DNA from: Paenibacillus lemnae
GTDB lineage: Bacteria; Bacillota; Bacilli; Paenibacillales; Paenibacillaceae
NCBI RefSeq assembly: GCF_012933385.1
Contig: NZ_JABBPN010000017.1
Coordinates: 1 to 64,000, forward strand
Length of the DNA: 64,000 nt
Direction of reading: 5' to 3'
The notes under the pieces were generated by a model, which saw only the letters and a list, made by a program, of their open reading frames with translations, did not search any database and had not been told where the DNA came from. The translations under genes and the position numbers were made by a program. Numbering within the stretch: position 1 is the first letter of the stretch; each line of letters begins with the position of its first letter. This document shows positions 1 through 8,900 of the stretch, piece by piece.

Positions 1-318
1 AGCCCGCCGGCAGCGGGCGGCTCCGCCGGGGAGGCGGCCGCCAAGCCGAAGGAGAAGGCCCCTGCCGGGCCTTCTCCAGGCGAGTGGCTGGCCGAGGCTG
101 CGGCCGAGGGCCGGCTGCACCGCCCCGGGCCGCTGCTGCAGGAGGTGGAGCTGCGGCTCGCGCCGCCGCCTCCACCGGAAGAGCTGCAGCCGGCCGGGGA
201 CTGGGCCGGGCTGCTGCCGCAGACGCGCGGTGCACGCAGCGCGGAGGAGGCGCTCGCGCTGGTGATCCGCCAGGCGGCGGATCAAGCCGAGCGCCGGCGC
301 CGCGGCTTGCAGCCGTAG
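1..318 (+). CDS. C-terminal end of an unrecognised GC-rich protein
   Basis: Frame 1 is open from the window edge to a TAG at 316-318, giving 105 residues of a protein whose start lies outside. The sequence is rich in Ala, Pro, Gly and Arg: a low-complexity start, an acidic/proline stretch with a run of five prolines, and a basic tail ending in Arg-Arg-Arg-Arg-Gly-Leu-Gln-Pro. Third codon positions are almost all G or C, which supports real coding but differs from the moderate GC of the genes that follow. No motif or family is recognisable from this fragment, so no function is offered. The next gene lies on the same strand but about 470 bases away, so it is probably a separate unit. Confidence 0.55.
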   Translation, partial: SPPAAGGSAGEAAAKPKEKAPAGPSPGEWLAEAAAEGRLHRPGPLLQEVELRLAPPPPPEELQPAGDWAGLLPQTRGARSAEEALALVIRQAADQAERRRRGLQP

Positions 319-338
319 GCCCGGCCCTGCGCCGGCTG

Positions 339-359
339 CGCGAGTGCACTGCACTCGCG
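339..359. repeat. perfect palindrome downstream of the left-edge gene
   Basis: Ten-base arms CGCGAGTGCA and TGCACTCGCG flank a single C. It lies 20 bases after the stop of the left-edge gene. It could form a very stable GC hairpin and act as a 3' end, but no T-run follows, so intrinsic termination is uncertain. Confidence 0.5.
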
Positions 360-443
360 GCCCCTGGGCCTCGCACCTATGAGGACTTGCGCTGCGCCCG
401 GCTTCACGCTGCTGCATGTACGCACCGCCTCGTGGTGCCGCAT

Positions 444-590
444 TGGCGTCCTGCACCCGCTTCGTGCCGCGCACTGTGCACCGCCCCCGGCGCGTGCTTT
501 AATTCGCGGCTGCAACGCGGGCCGGACACCTGCGGTCTCGCGCACCTAGCGCCTGGCGTCCTGCACCCGCTTCGTGCCGCGCACTGTGCA
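444..590. repeat. exact 37-bp direct repeat pair (444-480 and 554-590) in a gene-free GC-rich spacer
   Basis: Two identical 37-base copies, beginning TGGCGTCCTGCACC and ending CGCGCACTGTGCA, lie 110 bases apart. The spacer 319-708 holds no convincing gene: its long open frames exist on several strands at once, as expected for very GC-rich DNA, and lack ribosome binding sites. Related, less exact fragments of the repeat occur around it. The block may be a decayed tandem array or a strain-specific repeat. Confidence 0.65.
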
Positions 591-708
591 CGCAAGCCAG
601 ATCGGCTCCAATATCGCGATAAACGGCATAAATCCCTAAAGCACCGGCGTAATGCATGCTGCAGCGCCGGCACGAAGGGGTTTATGTCTTTTTTTGTCTA
701 TTTAGGGT

Positions 709-738
709 TTGTCCCTCTGCATGAATGTAGAGTACAAT
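709..738 (+). promoter_or_regulatory. candidate promoter of the VanY-like gene
   Basis: A -35 TTGTCC (709-714) and a -10 TACAAT (733-738) are separated by 18 bases. The site lies about 50 bases before the start codon and just after the GC-rich repeat block ends. Confidence 0.5.
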
Positions 739-791
739 GAGGTCATTCATGATATAGTTCCTGAAATATAAAACGAAGGTGGAGAGCATAA

Positions 792-1637
792 ATGATTGCT
801 GTATCGGGGAAAGCCATTTGCCGGACTGGCATGCTGCTGGGCTGCCTGATGGTGCCGGGCATGCTGCTGGCCGGGTGCTGGTCCGAGGGCTCGGGCAAGG
901 CCGAGAGTGTCAATCTGCAGGCCCAGCCGGGTCAGCAGCTGGTAGAAGACCTGACAGCCGTTCCGCAGGAAGAGGCGGATCCCGTCATGCTGAAGCGGAG
1001 TGAGAATGCACTTCAGGCTACAGCGCGTGAACAGAACGGGAAGTGGTTTGTCACCAACGAAGAGTCCGCAGCCGTCATTGTGAACAAGGAGCGGAGCCTG
1101 CCGGATGGCTATGAACCGGGCGATCTCGTGGAGCCGGACGTGACCTTTTCATTCGAGGGGCCTCATGAGAAACGGATGATGCGTCAAGAGGCCGCCCAAG
1201 CGCTGGAAGACCTCTTTACCGCAGCACAAGAAGATGGCATGGAGCTGCGCGCGGTATCGGGATATCGTTCCTATACACGTCAAAAATCGGTCTACGAGAG
1301 TCATGTCCGTGATAAAGGTGAGAAAGAAGCAGCTAGAATCAGCGCCCTGCCGGGCACGAGCGAGCATCAGACCGGATTATCGATGGATGTTTCCAGCCCG
1401 AGCGCCGGCAATGAACTGAGCCAGGCTTTCGGTGATACACCGGAAGGGCGCTGGCTGGAAGAGCATGCTTCAGAATATGGATTCATTATCCGCTATCCTC
1501 GGGGACGGGAAGAGACGACTGGATATGTATATGAGCCGTGGCATATTCGCTATGTCGGCGAGGATCTGGCGGCCGATATTGCCGAAAGCGGATTAACGCT
1601 TGAGGAGTATTTTGACGAAGACCGTATTAAATTGTAG
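792..1637 (+). CDS. D-alanyl-D-alanine carboxypeptidase, VanY family, lipoprotein
   Basis: The 281-residue product begins with a short hydrophobic signal ending in the lipobox LLAGC (Cys about residue 29), so it should be anchored on the outer face of the membrane. The VanY/peptidase M15 signatures are present: SGYRSY near residue 155, EHQTGLSMD near 190-199 with the zinc-binding His and Asp, and EPWHIRYV near 247 with the third zinc ligand. Such enzymes remove the terminal D-Ala from peptidoglycan stem peptides. The ATG has a GGTGGAG box seven bases upstream. No vanR/S/H/A genes are near, so a housekeeping wall-remodelling role is more likely than glycopeptide resistance. Confidence 0.9.
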   Translation: MIAVSGKAICRTGMLLGCLMVPGMLLAGCWSEGSGKAESVNLQAQPGQQLVEDLTAVPQEEADPVMLKRSENALQATAREQNGKWFVTNEESAAVIVNKERSLPDGYEPGDLVEPDVTFSFEGPHEKRMMRQEAAQALEDLFTAAQEDGMELRAVSGYRSYTRQKSVYESHVRDKGEKEAARISALPGTSEHQTGLSMDVSSPSAGNELSQAFGDTPEGRWLEEHASEYGFIIRYPRGREETTGYVYEPWHIRYVGEDLAADIAESGLTLEEYFDEDRIKL

Positions 1638-1689
1638 ACAGCACATGACCAGACAAGCATGAGAAATATGCAAAAAAGAGCAGGACGCA

Positions 1690-1741
1690 AAAAATCTTCC
1701 CGCCAAGTGTGCACATACACATACGGACAGGGAAGATTTTT
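1690..1741. terminator. bidirectional terminator between convergent genes
   Basis: AAAAATCTTCCC (1690-1701) pairs with GGGAAGATTTTT (1730-1741) across a 28-base loop. Both strands leave the stem in a T-rich run, which suits the convergent VanY-like gene and the minus-strand gene. Confidence 0.65.
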
Positions 1742-1767
1742 CGTTTGGCTTTTGAACGGAACACCCT

Positions 1768-2136
1768 TTATTTGTTCAGCGGAGAATCTTCATAACCCGG
1801 ATCATCGTATCCGGTATCTTCCACCAGCTTGGGAATAATGTTCATCTGCTCGATCGTGTTCCTTGCATTCTCATCACCAAAACGGTGAATATAACTGTAC
1901 AGTGCGATCGTCACGTCGTCATACTCTTCGGCTGCATCATCATGGTCTGCTGATTTATAGGGAACAAAGGTCCGTTTCAAGGCATATTTATCACTGCCCG
2001 CCACATCGTTCAGCAGATCTCTCAGTTTGGTCAGCTCATCGTCATTCATGGTGACCACAAACTCATTGGAATCATTAGGCACGTCCTGAATCAGGTTATG
2101 GGCCACTGATACATAATACGTTTTCCGTTCGCTCAT
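1768..2136 (-). CDS. conserved hypothetical acidic protein
   Basis: The 122-residue product is soluble, strongly acidic towards the C-terminus (many Asp and Glu, ending in a Tyr/Asp-rich tail) and has no signal peptide or membrane segment. I do not recognise a named domain. The start is supported by a GGAGGG ribosome binding site about six bases before the ATG. The gene is convergent with the VanY-like gene and shares its terminator; it stands alone on its strand. Mixed alpha/beta content with a KLRDLLNDV helix is visible, but nothing catalytic. It is probably a Paenibacillus-type conserved protein of unknown role. Confidence 0.7.
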   Translation of the reverse strand: MSERKTYYVSVAHNLIQDVPNDSNEFVVTMNDDELTKLRDLLNDVAGSDKYALKRTFVPYKSADHDDAAEEYDDVTIALYSYIHRFGDENARNTIEQMNIIPKLVEDTGYDDPGYEDSPLNK

Positions 2137-2457
2137 GTCCTATCCCTCCGTGATCCGGTTTGCCCGGGGGCTCCCGGAGTATCATTTATCAATTGTATAC
2201 ACGTTAGGCCCGTGGGTGAATCACAGCAGGTGAGCATGGGAATGCCTTCCTTTTTCCATCTGCCTGCAAATTTGGTATGATAGAGTCATCTCTTGTCGTA
2301 TGGAGCAGCAGGACTTGGCCGTAAACATGCGGCATACATATGAAGATAAGGCGAAGCTTGCTCTAAAGCCGGTTATCGGCTGCTTTAAAGGGTTTAAAGA
2401 TAGACTATACACATTCATAAAACAGGATATACATCGGATCGTAGGAGGAGAAAACGG
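2137..2457 (+). other. intergenic region with a possible promoter at 2253-2281
   Basis: This divergent spacer contains TTTCCA (2253-2258) and a TATGAT (2276-2281) preceded by TGG, an extended -10, with a 17-base spacer. A long leader of about 170 bases then precedes the zinc-ribbon gene. A small AGCCGGTTATCGGCT hairpin sits near 2369. No further gene is seen. Confidence 0.35.
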
Positions 2458-3300
2458 ATGAATATTTTGCAGAGGCTCAAGGACGGGGCAAACCGGGCAA
2501 CAGAGAGGGCTCAGCATGCGGTGGAAATCAATAAGGTGAATAGTCAGATTGCCGAGATTGAACATCAAAAGACAGCTTATTACACCGATATGGGAAAAGT
2601 GTTTTATGAGGGGTACCGCTCCCAGGATATGAGCATTGCCGAGAAGGAAATGGTGAGTCTCGCCAAGTCATGTGATGAGCTGGATGAGCAGATTTACAGT
2701 CTTCGCGGGCGCATTGCGATATTGAAAAACGAACGGCTTTGCCAGTGCGGCCGAACGGTTCCGCTGGATGTGAACTTTTGTCCATACTGCGGCAGCAAAC
2801 AAGAAGGGGTAAAGAACTCTTTCCAGCGCCGCAGCGTACCGCTTGATAAGAAAGAGCGTGACGACCAGGAGGACGTGAAGGAGAAGCTGTACAGTGAGGA
2901 AGCCGCAACGGCCCAGCGTCCGGCCCCGAGTGAGGAATCGTATGCGTATGAGCCGGAAGACGACACTTCGGGAAGGAATCAGGAAGAAGCGGAGTACGAA
3001 TCTTTTGATACTTATGATTCGTATGAGCATGATTCGTATCGGAAGGAACAAGAAGAGGCAGTGCGGAGACAGCAGGATGAACAGGACCGCGAACGCCGCC
3101 ACCTGGAAGAGCTGGAACGCGAAAGGGAGCGGCAGTTAGAGCTGGACCGCAGAATTCGTTTCTGGCAGGAGAATAATCAGGAGCCTTCAGCAACAGCCGC
3201 AGAAAGCACCGTGAGAGATACCGTCAAATGCCAGATTTGCAGTGCGGACCTGCCGAAGGGCTCCAAGTGGTGCCCTCGCTGCGGTGCCGAACAAATCTAG
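2458..3300 (+). CDS. zinc-ribbon protein with charged coiled-coil linker
   Basis: The 280-residue product has an N-terminal helical segment (about 1-90), a zinc ribbon with pattern C-x-C...C-x-x-C near residues 95-113 (CQCGRTV...FCPYCG), a long acidic then Glu/Arg-rich coiled-coil region (about 140-245), and a second ribbon at the extreme C-terminus (CQICSADLPKGSKWCPRCG). Two treble-clef ribbons at either end of a flexible rod suggest a scaffold or nucleic-acid/protein adaptor, but no enzymatic domain is present. The ATG follows AGGAGG by eight bases. The following TrmB-like gene is on the same strand, about 90 bases away. The function is unknown. Confidence 0.75.
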   Translation: MNILQRLKDGANRATERAQHAVEINKVNSQIAEIEHQKTAYYTDMGKVFYEGYRSQDMSIAEKEMVSLAKSCDELDEQIYSLRGRIAILKNERLCQCGRTVPLDVNFCPYCGSKQEGVKNSFQRRSVPLDKKERDDQEDVKEKLYSEEAATAQRPAPSEESYAYEPEDDTSGRNQEEAEYESFDTYDSYEHDSYRKEQEEAVRRQQDEQDRERRHLEELERERERQLELDRRIRFWQENNQEPSATAAESTVRDTVKCQICSADLPKGSKWCPRCGAEQI

Positions 3301-3387
3301 CGGCAGTCAGCCGCCGGCAGGATCGTGAATGGAAAGGGAAGACCGCGGAGAGGATCTGATGCCGCAGGCAGCTTGGGGAGGACATTT

Positions 3388-4230
3388 ATGGAACAGTTAC
3401 TGCATCATCTTCGTAATCTCGGCTTTACCGAAATCGAGTCCAAAATAATGATGGACCTTGCACAGCATGGTCCCGCCGGAGGGTATGAGGTTGCGAAGCG
3501 TCTCGGAGCTTCCCGCTCCAACGTATATGCAGCCATGCAGCGTCTGGAACGACAGGGGGCGCTTCAACGCGAAGCGGGTGAACCGATTCGATATAAGGCT
3601 TTACGGCCCGAAGACCTTACTCGTCTTATTTCCGAACGAGTGGAGGCCTCACTTGCTTTTGTAGAGAAGGAACTGCCCAGACCGGAAGGTGAAGAGAACG
3701 CATTTCTCCAGATGGATGGCGATCAGGATGTGCTTGAGCTAGCGGCGAAACGGCTGGGTGAGGCAAGGTATGAGATCGTGGTCGACGTCTGGCGCGAAGA
3801 AGCAGCGCTGCTGCGTGACGAGCTTGCGGCTGCCGAGCGCCGCGGTGTAAGGGTATTGTGGGCTTGTGAAGGTTCAGAGCAGGGGCTGTCTCGAACGCTG
3901 GCATGGCCCGGCTGGAGGGGCACACAGGAGCGCAAGCAGGGCGGACGGAAATTCTCGTTTGTCATTGACCGATCATGGTGCATGGTCGGAATGAGGGGCG
4001 GCGAGATGGAAACAACAGCGATGATTACAGCACATCCTGTAATGACCGAGCTGCTGCTGAACCAATTTTCACAGGAGATGGTTCTCTTTGAGCTTGAACA
4101 GGATATGGGGACAGAACTCGAAGCGCGTTACGGCGCTCACTTTGACCGGATTCAGAAGGAATATCTGAGTTCGGAGCCGGAATTTCATCCTGGGAATGAA
4201 GAACCCCTTCGAGCCGCGGGCGGAGAGTGA
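3388..4230 (+). CDS. TrmB family transcriptional regulator
   Basis: The 280-residue product opens with a winged helix-turn-helix typical of TrmB proteins (LGFTEIESKIMMDL, then a recognition helix with SRSNVYAAMQRLERQGAL, residues about 10-60), followed by a region predicted to be alpha/beta (about 95-250) resembling the PLD-like sensor domain of the family. TrmB proteins usually bind sugars and repress transport or metabolic genes. An ATG at 3388 is preferred over an in-frame ATG 63 bases upstream because GGGGAGG lies seven bases before it. The target is not evident; the nearest neighbours are a zinc-ribbon protein and a small hypothetical protein. Confidence 0.8.
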   Translation: MEQLLHHLRNLGFTEIESKIMMDLAQHGPAGGYEVAKRLGASRSNVYAAMQRLERQGALQREAGEPIRYKALRPEDLTRLISERVEASLAFVEKELPRPEGEENAFLQMDGDQDVLELAAKRLGEARYEIVVDVWREEAALLRDELAAAERRGVRVLWACEGSEQGLSRTLAWPGWRGTQERKQGGRKFSFVIDRSWCMVGMRGGEMETTAMITAHPVMTELLLNQFSQEMVLFELEQDMGTELEARYGAHFDRIQKEYLSSEPEFHPGNEEPLRAAGGE

Positions 4231-4265
4231 AGACCATGCAGCGCCGGGAAGGCTTCCGGCGTTTA

Positions 4266-4293
4266 TTTGCTCATCTCCCGGGCATTATATAAT
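4266..4293 (+). promoter_or_regulatory. candidate promoter
   Basis: TTTGCT (4266-4271), a 16-base spacer and a perfect TATAAT (4288-4293) lie 26 bases before the ATG at 4320. Confidence 0.45.
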
Positions 4294-4319
4294 GAACGCT
4301 AAGACAGGAGATGATAGAC

Positions 4320-4625
4320 ATGGAATGTATCGTTCATTTTACGGTAGGTCATGATGAGGGACCTAAGAAGCTGCGGGGCCTGATCTTTGTGGGTGAAGGA
4401 GAGATGCCAACAGGGGATCAGCTGCTGGATATGTTCGGAAGCATGGGGTTTCAAGTGACGCCCGATCCCCAGGACAGCCAGTTGTTTCTGCCCTCAGGAT
4501 CGGATTCGACATTTACATACATTCGGGTGAATGAACTGGATATTGGACAGGAAAAGCATGTCGAGGACCGGAATTTGAAGTCCGTTCTGAACAACCTGCT
4601 TCAAAAAAACAGATTCGGTCTCTAA
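4320..4625 (+). CDS. small hypothetical protein
   Basis: The 101-residue soluble product starts MECIVHFTVG. An ATG three codons upstream (4311) abuts the AGGAG box, so the ATG at 4320, nine bases from it, is preferred. The sequence has a ferredoxin-like alternation of strands and helices (IVHFTV, GLIFVGE, LLDMFGSMGF, FTYIRVNEL) but no known motif. It has its own candidate promoter and is followed after about 80 bases by the metallophosphoesterase gene with a separate promoter. No function is assigned. Confidence 0.65.
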   Translation: MECIVHFTVGHDEGPKKLRGLIFVGEGEMPTGDQLLDMFGSMGFQVTPDPQDSQLFLPSGSDSTFTYIRVNELDIGQEKHVEDRNLKSVLNNLLQKNRFGL

Positions 4626-4652
4626 AGCCCGCGGCTCAGCGAACCCTTCCGC

Positions 4653-4682
4653 TGGTGATATAGGTCACCAGCTTGCTATAAT
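4653..4682 (+). promoter_or_regulatory. candidate promoter of the metallophosphoesterase gene
   Basis: TGGTGA (4653-4658) and TATAAT (4677-4682) are separated by 18 bases, 24 bases before the start codon. Confidence 0.45.
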
Positions 4683-4705
4683 AGAGGAACGGAAGGGGAA
4701 TGATC

Positions 4706-5806
4706 ATGTTTATTGCAGCAGGAATTGCTATGCTTATTATTTACGGACTGCTTGTCTATTATATTGGACGAAGCCTGTGGAAATGGATGAATCCCAAGGC
4801 ATCTGTCTGGTTTAAGGTATTATATATCGCAGCCCTGGCAGTGATATCAACCTCTTTTATCTCGGCAAGATTTTTCGGCGGTATCGCGATTCTGAATATG
4901 ATCGGCTCGTATTGGCTGGCATTGTTTTATGTGCTTATTCTGCTGCTGCCGCTCATGCACCTGTTGTTATGGGTGCTTCGGCTGGCATCACTGCACCGCC
5001 ATTATACTGAGAAGCGGGTCGGTTATGCCGTGCTCCTGCTGAGTGCAGCCATCATCGGATATGGGATATTCAATGCTTACAGCCCTGTGGTCCGCTCGTA
5101 TGAGGTCACCTTGGCCAAGGCGAGTGAAGGTCCGGACTCCCTGAATATCGTTATGGCCTCGGATATGCATTTCGGACTGCTGTCCGGGAAGAAGCATGCC
5201 GAACATATGGTAGAAGAGATCAATGCCCTGGACCCGGATATCGTGCTGATGCCGGGTGATATCATTGATGATGATCTGCAGGCTGTGCTGGATCGCGGTA
5301 TCGATCAGATCCTGACGGGCATTCGTGCTCCCTATGGTGTATATGCATCGCTGGGGAACCACGACCGTTATGAAGGGGATATTCAGGATCTCATATCCGC
5401 GCTTGAAAAGGGCGGGATGACCGTGCTCTATGATGAAACGACTGTGGTAGAAGGCATGACGATTGCCGGCAGAAGGGACAAGCAGGATGAGGAGAGGGCA
5501 GCGCTGTCTGAAGTACTGAAGGATGCCGACCTGACCCGGCCGGTCATTCTGCTGGATCACCAGCCGAACGGGCTGGACGAGGCTCAGGAGCAGGGTGTGG
5601 ATCTGGTTTTATCCGGCCATACCCACCGCGGACAGGTGTTTCCCGCCCATTGGATTACCGGAGCAATCTTTGAAAATGATTGGGGATACCTGCAAAAAGG
5701 CTCTCTTCAATCGATCGTCTCCTCCGGCTACGGTTTCTGGGGCCCTCCGATCCGCCTGGGAACCCGTTCCGAGATCGTGCAAATTCAGGTGAATTTCCAA
5801 CCTTGA
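4706..5806 (+). CDS. membrane-anchored metallophosphoesterase
   Basis: The product of about 366 residues has four predicted N-terminal membrane segments (within residues 1-125), then a calcineurin-like phosphoesterase domain. The dimetal motifs are clear: SDMHFG (D-x-H), PGDIIDD (GD), LGNHDRY (GNHD), and near the C-terminus LLDHQPNG and SGHTHRGQ (GH-x-H). The layout matches the YkuE/YaeI-type membrane phosphodiesterase group, whose members are proposed to cleave phospholipid or nucleotide phosphodiesters. The ATG at 4706 suits the GGAAGGGG box; the ATG at 4700 is almost touching it. The gene appears monocistronic, with its own promoter and a strong terminator. Confidence 0.88.
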   Translation: MFIAAGIAMLIIYGLLVYYIGRSLWKWMNPKASVWFKVLYIAALAVISTSFISARFFGGIAILNMIGSYWLALFYVLILLLPLMHLLLWVLRLASLHRHYTEKRVGYAVLLLSAAIIGYGIFNAYSPVVRSYEVTLAKASEGPDSLNIVMASDMHFGLLSGKKHAEHMVEEINALDPDIVLMPGDIIDDDLQAVLDRGIDQILTGIRAPYGVYASLGNHDRYEGDIQDLISALEKGGMTVLYDETTVVEGMTIAGRRDKQDEERAALSEVLKDADLTRPVILLDHQPNGLDEAQEQGVDLVLSGHTHRGQVFPAHWITGAIFENDWGYLQKGSLQSIVSSGYGFWGPPIRLGTRSEIVQIQVNFQP

Positions 5807-5822
5807 TTCATGGATCAAGGCG

Positions 5823-5868
5823 ATACCATCCGCACCTCAAAATATTTGAGGCGCAGATGGTATTTTTT
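5823..5868 (+). terminator. terminator after the metallophosphoesterase gene
   Basis: Nested arms ATACCATC/GATGGTAT and CCTCAAA/TTTGAGG form a long hairpin followed by six T residues. Confidence 0.85.
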
Positions 5869-5938
5869 GTATCCTGCAGACCCCCGAATGATGTATATTT
5901 ATGCTGAATGAAAAGCGATAAATGGGGGAGGGAATACA

Positions 5939-8900
5939 TTGTTGTCTTCATCGGTCAGAAAAATGGGAATCACAGCATTGATTGCGGCTCTTATCAGCAG
6001 CAGCTTGGGCGTGACCACAGCATCGGCTTCTGGCTCATCGGGGTCCGGAAGCGCAGAGCGCGCCATGATCCAAGCCGGAGGTCGTTTGCTCAGCCTGACG
6101 CAGACTGCAGCGGGAGGTCCGGAAGGAGCAGCTGGACTTGCATCTTCCGCCGTTTTGGACCGCCTGCAGGAGCCGGTCAGCCTGGTTGTACTGCCGGATG
6201 GATCCATGGCGGTGTCGGACACTGACAATCATGTGATCCGGCGGATCAAGGATGGAAAGAGCAGTGTTTTGGCTGGCGCATCATTGTCGTATGGACGGGG
6301 AGAGACAGGGGTATTGACTGGAGGGCTTCTCGACGGAGAAGGAAAGCATGCATTTTTTAATAAACCTGCCGGTTTGGCAGCAGATTCCAGCGGTGTCCTG
6401 TATGTTGCAGACTCTGCTAACCATGCCATACGCCGTATCGGCACAGATGGTGCAGTCACTACGATCGCAGGCAGCGGGCTTCTGGGGCTTGCGGATGGAG
6501 CAGGAGATGAGGCTCGTTTTCATACACCGCAGGATGTGGCTGTTGACGGGAATGGAACGCTGTACGTAGCGGATACGCTGAATCATGTCATCCGCCGGAT
6601 CAGTAAGGATGGGGAAGTAACGACCATCGGTGCGCCATCTGCTCGTGTTGTGGAAGTGCATGCCGGTATTGTCACGTTGGCAGGCAATTACAAGAACGGC
6701 CGCCTGCAAGAAGCGGAGTTCAATGAACCTTCAGGGCTGGCACTGGATAACAAGGGAAATCTGTTCGTGAGTGATTCCGGGAATCAGGCCATCCGGTATA
6801 TTGATTTCCAGAAAGGCACGGTAACTACGGCAGCCGGCATCCTGCCCTCAGCAGATGTGTATAAATCCAAGTCGTTGTATGCACCCCCGGGATATACGGA
6901 CGGTTCAGCCGGAGCGGCGCGTTTTCACACACCGAAAGGGCTGACGTGGACTGCTGCAGAAGGACTGCTCATTGCCGATTCTGGCAACCATGTCATCCGT
7001 CAATTGAACCATGGTGTGGTATCCACAATCGCCGGTAATATGAGAGGATTTGCTGACGGGCTGGAGCATGAAGCTGCCTTTGATCATCCTTCCGATGTGG
7101 TACAGGGGACGGACGGTTCACTGCTGATTGCTGATCAGCATAATCAGGCTGTGCGTCACTGGACTCCTTACACGGTTCCAGCCGGAGCCTATGGCAGAGG
7201 GTTACAGATCATGTATGAGAACGAGCTAATGAAGTTAGGAGCTGCACCGGTACTCATCAAGGGACAGCTGATGCTCCCCGCTGCTGAAGTCGGCAGGCTG
7301 CTCGGCTATGCGGTACATTTTGATGAGAAGAAGCAGACATACAGTTTTACCAAGGGAATGGAGAACAAGGTGCTGATTGCGGATCGTGCTGAGTTGATTC
7401 CTGTAGAACCAAGCGGTCAAGCAGATAAGACGTCAGAGGCCATAACGTATGTTGAAAAAGATCAGCTGCTTTCTGTTCGTGACACTGCGAAGTGGCTGGG
7501 CAAAGATGTACAGTGGATTTCCGGCGCAAAGCTGATACTCATTCGTGATGCAGGTAACCGTAACATGGCGTCATGGCATTCAGCTTACTCGGTTCCGCGT
7601 TACATGAGCGTTACAGATTTGAACGGCGATGTCAAAATCCGCTATGGCGGCACATTGATTGTGGATGCCTATGAAGGAATGATGCTCACAGAGGGTGATG
7701 AGTTGATTACCGGCCTGGCTGGAAGTGCCGTGCTGCAGACACTGGATCGTAAGGATATCATTACACTTTCGGAGCAGGCCTCACTATACATAACTGATCT
7801 TCGCAAAACCGGGGCGGCACATAATACACAGTTGAAGTTGAATGCAGGAGAGGCGTATCTGGATGTAACGCCGCTTACGAAATCTGGTGATACTTTTGTC
7901 ATTCAATCCGGTTTTACGAGCCAGCAGGTCAGAGGCACACATTTTTTAATATCCACAGAACCTGCAACAGGCTTATCAAAAGCTATAATCCTCAGCGGCA
8001 AGGTAAGCGCAACCCAAACGCCAGGCGGAGATTCTCAAGTGATATACCCTTCCCAGCAGCTTCATCTGGATCCTTCCAGTAAAAAAGATAACCTGCTGCC
8101 GCCTGTGGAAATCATTGATGTGGAGAAGTTGGTTGAAAGAGCATCTCCCGCAGTCCTGGAGGCGATCATCAAGAACAAAGCAGATATTGAGCGGGAAAAT
8201 GAAGCGTTAATCAAGCAGCTGGGAAATGCGAGCAGCGGTGGTTCGGATGCCAAGACCGGTCTGAATATCAAGAATCAGGAGGAGCTCAACAAGCTGGCCC
8301 AGAATTTCGAGCGGCTGGTTGGGAATATCGCGTTACAGACACAGGCTTCAGGAAAAATAAACAGCAGTGACATGAAGAAAATGATTGAGGAAGCTAACCG
8401 CAAAGATCCAACTGCAAAAAAACTTGAGCTGGATCTGGTTAAGCCTCTGGATAAAAAAGCAGGTATTCCGCCAACAGATCCGGCTCGTGAGAAACAAAGC
8501 AAAGAGAGTCAGCTTGCCTTGGCACGTAAATTGGAGGAGCAGAAAAAAGCGGAGAAGGAAATGGTAGACCAGCTTCAGGATGTAATGAAGAAATTGCTGG
8601 AGCAGATCATGAAAATTCAGCAGCAGAACATGCTTGCAGAGCAGGAGATGTTACAGAAGGTTGTAAAGATGTACATGGAATCCTTGTCCATAGAGGAAAA
8701 GGAGCGGTTTATGAAAGAACGGGAGAAGGCTGTAAATGGGCCGAAGCAGCCTCAAGCACCCGTGACGAGTTTCCCTAACCCAGTGATCGTGTCTCCTGTA
8801 CAGCCACCTGTACCGGTGAATCCGCCGGCTCCGCCAACAGATCCGCCAGTTGAACCCGAAGAACCAGTGGACCCAGAAGAGCCAACGGACCCAGAGCCGC

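Noticed and set aside
444..590. CRISPR array
   Set aside because: Only two repeat copies 110 bases apart, no regular spacers and no cas genes in the window.
84..740. A 218-codon open frame across the left-edge GC-rich block
   Set aside because: It overlaps the better-supported frame-1 gene end, runs through the direct repeats, has no ribosome binding site and its composition is what random GC-rich DNA gives.
792..1637. Glycopeptide-resistance (van) cluster
   Set aside because: Only a VanY-type carboxypeptidase is present; no vanRSHAX-like genes are next to it.
2528..3193. Long minus-strand open frames opposite the zinc-ribbon gene
   Set aside because: They are antisense to a gene with a good ribosome binding site and clear zinc ribbons, and their products have no recognisable features.
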